From Aplectana chamaeleonis (lineage: Eukaryota > Nematoda > Chromadorea > Rhabditida > Cosmocercidae): DNA of 64,000 nucleotides. The number at the start of each line of letters is the position of its first letter. Position 1 is the stretch's first letter. The DNA is taken from positions 62,001-126,000 of the forward strand of contig JAPDOI010001369.1 in NCBI GenBank assembly GCA_029168955.1. The letters are read 5' to 3'. The notes under the pieces are model-generated. The model saw only the letters and a program-made list of their open reading frames with translations. It was not told the origin of the DNA and ran no database searches. Shown one piece after another: positions 58,530 through 64,000 of the stretch. The position numbers and the translations under genes were made by a program.

Positions 58530-59155
58530 CTATCAAAATAAACTGCAGACACTTGAGCAGCACAGTAAATTTGCATAAGAAATTTGAAAATTATAGATCT
58601 GAGGGAGGCAACAACGTATAACAGATAAACACTCAAATAGACTAACAAATGCTGCATTTCACGTTTTCAAACAAAAACAAGACGTATCGAGAAAAACATG
58701 TGTGGGAGCTACTGATACATGAAATGGGGCACAAAGCACACAAGCACTTCCAAGATAACAAACCCATAGGAAATGGAATTAAATCACGTGGCAATGCATA
58801 GTAGTTGCATCTGAGATCTCATAATGATGCATGTTGTCTGAAGGCACTTCGCACCTCAAATGAGAACAAGAAGGATGAAAGATGAGGAAGGAGACCTTTC
58901 CACTTCTCTCATGCTCATCAAGTTTTAGAGAGCAGAGCACGAGAAGGCAATCTCATGGTGAGCAATCAGGTACTACTTGATAGAATTTCTAGTAGGTAGG
59001 CACTATCAAAAAGGTACCCAACAGCCATAAGCTCACAACCTGAAGAGTCAATAAGGGTGATGCGTACGCGTCTATTGGTGAAATGAAAAACATAATTTTT
59101 TATTCAGCTAGTTTCTCAAACGTACATAAATAAAACAACTACAGTGGAGCATACT
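58530..59155. other. No gene seen
   Basis: Unassigned, apparently low-repeat sequence. Confidence 0.4.
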
Positions 59156-59430
59156 GTGATTATCTGGGCCGAATTCCGGCCCGCAATTGCGGCTCGACAC
59201 GCTTTGCGGCCGCACGCGCTCGAGTCAGTCGGGTTTCCAGCGCCAAAGCCGACTCGATGTGGCTTTTTTACACCATTTTCTCTAATTTTTCTTAGTTTCC
59301 AGTTTCCGAAACCCACCTAGAGTCAGCAGATCGGCGGCTGCGGCGCTGGAAGCTCTTCTGACTCGGGAGCGTGCGGCCGCAAAGCGTGTCGAGACGCAAT
59401 TGCGGACCGGAATTTGGCCCAGATAAGCAC
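59156..59430. mobile_element. Foldback MITE, copy 2
   Basis: GTGATTATCTGGGCC and GCGGCTCGACACGCTTTGCG are mirrored at the right end by CGCAAAGCGTGTCGAGACGC and AGATAAGCAC. It matches 46587-46860 over its length. Confidence 0.92.
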
Positions 59431-60229
59431 ACTACATAACGTAAGTAAAACATAATGTGAACAATCCCTGAACCGCTCAGATTCAAAACGCGTCGAGAAC
59501 GAAAAACTCAAAAACGGGCATAAAAAACAGTTTGGAAAATTCTGGGAAATAAAGTTGAAATAAAATTTTGTGAACAGAGACAGCTCAAAACCTTTTCAAT
59601 AAAAAACGGTCTATGAGTTCGCGGAAGACTTCAGTCCGAATTTTTATCCGATAGATATCCACCTGAATTTCGACAGAACACCAGTTCTAAAAATAAAGCT
59701 GTCATTACGACTGAATTTCCTTTGTTTCCTCGCGTCCATAACCTGACATAGGGTTGTATTCCTGTACTACTTCTTTGGAGGCAGACGCTGGTTTTCGTGC
59801 CATTTCGTCAGATACGGTAGGCTTTTGTAGTTTATGCAAAGATCAGCAAATTTTAGCAATTATTAATGCCTAAGCCGATAATCGTGGAAAGTCCGGCTTG
59901 TGAATGAAGACATATCATCGCTAGGACAAACACTTAAATTAGGGGTAACAGCTTGAGAAATCTGTAACAGATCATTAAGGTATTGATCGATAGCTAGGCC
60001 AATAAGGCCTTGTGTGTGATACTGCAGAATTCGTGCAGAAGCCAGGAGGGAGCCGAGCTGACCCCAGACGACGATGTGTGAGAGTGGGACGCGAGAGTCG
60101 CGGGCTGAGACGCAGAGACAAGTCTGGTGCTGGCCGCGCTCCAACGCTGACCTCAACCATTGTGGATAGCGCAAGGCCATCGTTAAGGAAGCTGTCACCC
60201 AAGCAGCCGAGTGGCATGTGTACAGTCGG
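59431..60229. other. No gene seen
   Basis: A GC-richer stretch at 60030-60200 is open on both strands; no domain was recognised. Confidence 0.4.
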
Positions 60230-60231
60230 CA

Positions 60232-60345
60232 CGAATCGCACTATACTTCGCATTCCTTATTGCACGTTGGGGCACACTCGGTGCACGTATGCTATAAGAT
60301 AAGTGCACCGAGGAACGAAAAGAATCAGTGCGATCCGTGCCGGAT
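60232..60345. mobile_element. Diverged palindromic MITE
   Basis: GGCACGAATCGCAC is mirrored by GTGCGATCCGTGCC, with inner CTCGGTGCACGTATGCTATA related to the element at 43183-43318. Confidence 0.7.
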
Positions 60346-60516
60346 GTGCGTGGAGGAGCTCGGTTTCGATAATATAGAAGCATACATTATGAGGAAAAAA
60401 ATCATCCACACCTCTAATTTCATCCTATTCCCCCCTTCTTTTCCGAAACCTTGGCGATTTATCTGCATAGTTAGGTCAGTGGCTTGTTTCCACAAGAAAA
60501 AAACATTTAAATCTAA

Positions 60517-60615
60517 ACCGCGGCTGGCGCAGGCGGTTTAAATCTCACCGGAGGCTGGCTGGTAATCAGTGCCTCAGACGTTCGCCGTTGTCTACAGGAC
60601 ACGGATGAGATGTCA
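60517..60615. repeat. Inverted partner of the window's right end
   Basis: AATCTAAACCGCGGCTGGCG, then CGCAGGCGG, GGTAAT and CCTCAGACGTTCGCCGTTGT, CTACAGGAC, match 63905-64000 in reverse complement. Motifs GTAGACA/TGTCTAC recur on the inner side of both copies. Confidence 0.85.
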
Positions 60616-60844
60616 CCTCACGCAATGCTCCCTGTACACATCCGAAAAGGGCAGATATCGCCCCTCGAGAAGTGCCCGTCGCCCCCCTCCATGGTGCCGT
60701 AGACAACCTATCCGCGGAAACGCTTTTGCTGTAGACATCCCATCGGAGGAGGGTCTCCATCCCCGATTCCGCGTTCACATCCTATCAACATCCCGTAGAC
60801 CTGATATTACCATCCCAGTGAAGCATCAGCAGCCTTATGACGTC

Positions 60845-61030
60845 AACAATCGAATTTCGAATACTCCGTAAAAAGCGGTTTCAAATATGATTCGAAATTC
60901 GATTATTTCGAAAACAGACTCTCGAATAAAATTCGAATTTCGAATATTTCAAAAACAGACTCTCGAATAATATTCGAAATTCGAATATTTTAAGAGCATA
61001 TTCGAAATTTTGAAAGTCGAATAATCGAAA
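60845..61030. repeat. AATTCGAAT/TTCGAA tandem array
   Basis: Units with ACAGACTCTCGAATAA and ATTCGAATTTCGAATAT repeat at about 50 bp. A diverged copy is at 63070-63205. Confidence 0.8.
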
Positions 61031-61544
61031 TGCACAATCATCATTTCATTAGAAGTTCTTTTTTTTTCTGAACAACCTTTGAAAGCACACTCTATCAAAG
61101 CACCATCTTGGCCTATTCACCCACGCCCGATTTGGGGTTCTCACACGATTGGATCGTGTGAAATATTGCGTCACCGTACAAGGTGCTCCATCGGTGGGAT
61201 AGGCTGGCTTGAACAGCCAGCCAACGCAAACCGTTTTTCTCTCGTTTTGCATTTATTATGTTGCTGTCAGGCAGATATGGACAGTGCCAGGATATTAGTT
61301 TGCAAACCCCTCCCGTTCCAGAGAAACAGTTAGTTGAAATACGGACGGGAGCGATTGAGCTCACTATTCTACAATGACTACTCTAGAAACATTAGCTTGG
61401 AGTGGTCTTCGGGGCTGGGAAGGTTTGGTTTCGCTCAGGCCTTGTGAATTACGATTTGCGAATTACGAGGAATTTGAAAACTTACGATTTACGATTTACG
61501 AAATTACAAAATTCAGTTACGCGCAGCTCCTGCGCGGCGCGGCA

Positions 61545-61835
61545 CGATCGATATTGCAGGATTGCACTTCGCCAAGCCGCTTGGCGGCGGAAGTATAAAC
61601 GTCGCCTAAGGTCAATGGTCGTTTATACTTTCGCCGCTCAGCAGCGCGGCGAGGTGAAATGCTATATTATCGATCGTGTCGCGTTGCGTGATCAATACTA
61701 CAGTAATGCACTTGGCCGCGCCGCTTGGCGGCGTGGGTATAAACGACCCCTAATATTGATCAAGCGGCGAGGCACGATCGAAATTGTAATATTGCATTTA
61801 GCCGCGCCGCTTTGCGGCGGAAGTATAAACTACAT
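61545..61835. mobile_element. Cluster of GGCGGAAGTATAAACG termini
   Basis: At least four alternately oriented copies of CGGCGGAAGTATAAACG or CGTTTATACTTTCGCCG lie within 290 bp. They are the ends of the element that split the RTE at 36622-37216, probably several internally deleted MITEs side by side. Confidence 0.75.
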
Positions 61836-61899
61836 CTTAGAGGATCGCACTAAGCCGAGCTTCTCGGAGGCGGGAGTATACACGTCTCATAGGGTCAAT

Positions 61900-62170
61900 G
61901 GTACACATTGTCGCTGCCATGAGCGACAGTCATGGCATTTAGCACAAATACGGGACCAGCATCGGAGCAATGGCCCTGGACGTCGTACGAACAGTTGTCG
62001 CGTGTCCGTCGCAGCGACGTGTCGTAGAGGGCTGACATACTGCAAATGTGCCTATTCTTGTCGTTGCCACTGTCACTGTGCAGCGCACTGCGACAGCGAT
62101 AGATTTAAAAGGCGGGAGACGATCGCTGTCGCTGTGCTGAGCGACGCGACCTCGTGTCGCAAAACTACTC
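61900..62170. mobile_element. Foldback, GTCGCTGC-rich
   Basis: CATTGTCGCTGCC and GCGACAG words occur in both orientations. Loosely related to the GCGACAGTGCA MITEs at 30238 and 45226; boundaries are uncertain. Confidence 0.45.
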
Positions 62171-62231
62171 AGATAATAGGTGCGGACTGACCGCTGGCAA
62201 TCAAGGTCTCTGCGGGCGGTACGCCAGCACG

Positions 62232-62565
62232 TTGCGGGCGGATCGCTGCCAATCGTAGCCTCGCCGGGCGGATCGCTGCCTCTCCTTGTCTCCGCGGGCG
62301 GATCACTGCGTTTTGGCGGGTGGATAGGGGCACCTGGGAAAGTTGACCATGCTAGCGGGCGGATCGCCGGCAAGCTGTAGAGCGGCGATCCGCCCGCAAC
62401 CTTCTAGCGATCCGCTCACGAGGGCTCTGATAGCCAGCGATCCGCCCACTGAGCTATGAAATTTAGCCATCCGCCCGCAACATGCCAGCGATCCGCCCGC
62501 CAGGGCTTTGATAGCCAGCGATCCGCCCGCCACTGCTTTGATAGCCAGCGATCCGCCCGCTCAAT
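62232..62565. repeat. 30-bp minisatellite that reverses orientation
   Basis: GCGGGCGGATCGCTGCC recurs at 30-bp spacing (about 62234, 62264, 62294), with another copy at 62355. From 62383 the same box appears reversed (GCGATCCGCCCGC), mostly at 30-bp spacing. The switch is a 15-bp perfect hairpin: 62355-62369 pairs with 62383-62397. More forward copies are at 62878-62925. Confidence 0.9.
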
Positions 62566-62599
62566 ATTTACACGGTGAAACTTGTCATTCATTGACGAG

Positions 62600-62870
62600 T
62601 TCTTTTCTGGTATCAGTATCATGCGCAGAGTAAGCAAACCATAGGGTATGAAAGGCGCTCCATCGCACTGAATGCTCACTCGGCATTTCGAGACCGATCC
62701 TGGAAGGCGACTCCAAGTCGCCTTTGAAGTATAACTTAGAAGCCGCAGAAAAATTTTTGGCATCTGAGGGGATGGTTCCCACGGCTAGGGGGGAGGGGTG
62801 GTCCCGCACACGGAGACCGTGGTGGGGACCATCGGAATAACCTACATGTGGCATCGAGAGCAAATAGCTG
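62600..62870. repeat. Dispersed repeat, copy B
   Basis: Reverse-oriented relative of 6480-6725: GGTATCAGTATCATGCGCAG, CACTCGGCATTTCGAGACCG. It separates the two parts of the 30-bp minisatellite. Confidence 0.65.
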
Positions 62871-63069
62871 GCTAATGGCGGGCGGATCGCTGGCCAGCGG
62901 CGGGCGGATCGCTGGCTAGTGGCGGTAGTTAAAGCTGTGAGTGACTCTGACCTAATCGCAGATCATAAAACCTTTCTATCTCAGAAAGGTAGGTGGATCA
63001 TCAAGACTAAAATGTTTCTTCGTGTCCAAATTTGTTCCAGGTTGGCTATTTGGTACACATCGGACAGAA

Positions 63070-63205
63070 TTTTTTCACGAAAATTATTCGAATACTTTTT
63101 GGAATTTCGAATCATTCAAAGTTCGAGAATTTTGGTTTTCAAATATTAATCGAATATTTCGAAAACGGACTTCCGAATGATATTCGAAATCCGAATACTT
63201 CGTGA
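63070..63205. repeat. TTCGAA-rich array, diverged
   Basis: ATTCGAATACTTTTTGGAAT, TCGAATATTTCGAAAACGGA and ATTCGAAATCCGAATACTT relate it to 60845-61030. Confidence 0.7.
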
Positions 63206-63407
63206 AAAACTAGCTACGCTTATTTTTTTGAATCTACATTTTTTCTTCTAGCTACATTTACCTCTCCTCGAGTATTGACAACATGGATGGGAATCAGGGT
63301 AAATAAAAACCATCGAATGATCAGAGATTCCTCTCAAACATCTTAAAACAAGGACGCAAATGACACACATAAACGGACGGAAAAAACCGAAATCTACTTA
63401 CGAAGGC

Positions 63408-63525
63408 GGTGGCTGAAAGCTTTGTAAAATACGGAATCCTTCGGGTCCACCACGGGGAACTCCGAGAGGTCCACCTCTCGGCAGGACACCAACACCCCTT
63501 CCACGGAAAGACGTTATTGAAAAAC
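63408..63525 (-). CDS. Possible Gly/Pro-rich exon (doubtful)
   Basis: The minus frame reads RGRGVGVLPRGGPLGVPRGG, then PEGFRILQSFQPPPS, and stops at a consensus donor (TTC|GTAAGTAG). The clean donor is the best argument. No convincing acceptor was found upstream, although the frame stays open, and I recognise no family. Confidence 0.25.
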
Positions 63526-63904
63526 GAATCACAGATCTCACATAATCAAAATATAAGAAGAATCATTATGGAAGTCTACAGCATCATTTAAAAAAACGAA
63601 TTGAGAATCTAACATAACTAGAAATGAGAACTCGGACGGCACAATCTTCGTGATACATTGATTGATGGACGCTACCAACACCCCTTCTCGCGAATGTTCT
63701 GTAGAACAGCCCTTCGACCTACACCGTCGTAGACATCCCGAATCGACGTCCTGTGGACAACAACTCGGTCTAGGTCAATTTGTGGCACTCGGCGGGATTG
63801 CTGGTCGATAGGCTGTTTAACAGCCCGTCGCCCCCTGCTCAACAGCACACCGGGACGGCCCCGCGTAGTGCTGCCTGTTCGCCAGCAGTGACTCGTTCTG
63901 GGCG

Positions 63905-64000
63905 GATCGACGTCCTGTAGACAACGGCGAACGTCTGAGGCCAATTACCAGTCAGCCGCCGGTGTGATTCATGCCGCCTGCGCCAGCCGCGGTTTAGATT
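63905..64000. repeat. Right-end copy of the inverted pair
   Basis: The reverse complement matches 60517-60615. The pair encloses about 3.3 kb, so the two copies could be ends of one composite element that runs off the window. Confidence 0.8.

Noticed and set aside
62232..62565. CRISPR-like 30-bp spacing of GGGCGGATCGC
   Set aside because: The units are similar across their length, the repeat box is about 11-13 bp, and orientation reverses within the array.

Overview
The window is eukaryotic and looks like a clade V (strongylid, hookworm-like) nematode. This is inferred from the one secure gene, whose encoded protein is very close to Caenorhabditis UNC-97, from its short consensus introns mixed with multi-kilobase ones, and from a dense crop of foldback/MITE-type elements and an RTE-type retrotransposon relic. 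No species can be named from the sequence alone.

The only gene I can assemble fully is a minus-strand PINCH/UNC-97 LIM-domain adaptor gene spanning about 22.64-40.38 kb. Nine exons join in frame into a 355-residue (or 350-residue) protein with five LIM domains. Introns make up about 94% of the locus. The 8.3 kb second intron carries a 5'-truncated, frameshifted RTE-clade reverse transcriptase that is itself split by a foldback element. The 5.6 kb fourth intron holds a GC-rich 84-bp-arm palindrome. The seventh intron uses a GC-AG splice pair.

Layout: 0-6 kb is a mosaic of GC-rich TIR elements, one interrupted by another element with an apparent target-site duplication, plus several short palindromic MITEs. 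6-9.6 kb holds low-complexity repeats, including a 175 bp AT microsatellite and a CCGCCT run. 9.66-16.06 kb is a roughly 6.4 kb satellite of about 300 21-bp monomers (9 constant plus 12 variable bases), arranged in higher-order units of about 1.34 kb. 16-22.6 kb contains a long inverted repeat, nested MITEs and a doubtful small membrane/secreted-protein candidate. 22.6-40.4 kb is the PINCH locus. 40.4-51.3 kb is mostly dispersed repeats and MITEs. 51.35-56.54 kb is a giant AT-rich palindrome with arms of about 2.1 kb around a 1 kb spacer. 56.5-64 kb is a repeat field: inverted copies of a GTAGACA-rich sequence, an inverted 30-bp minisatellite and TTCGAA arrays, with at most fragmentary coding candidates.

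The parts do not form a pathway. The functional content is one adhesion-complex gene set in a transposon-rich neighbourhood. The most unusual structures are the 21-bp 'constant-plus-variable' satellite, the 5.2 kb palindrome, and the strand-switching 30-bp minisatellite. Most long open frames in the window are by-products of the satellite, the microsatellite or palindromes and are not genes.
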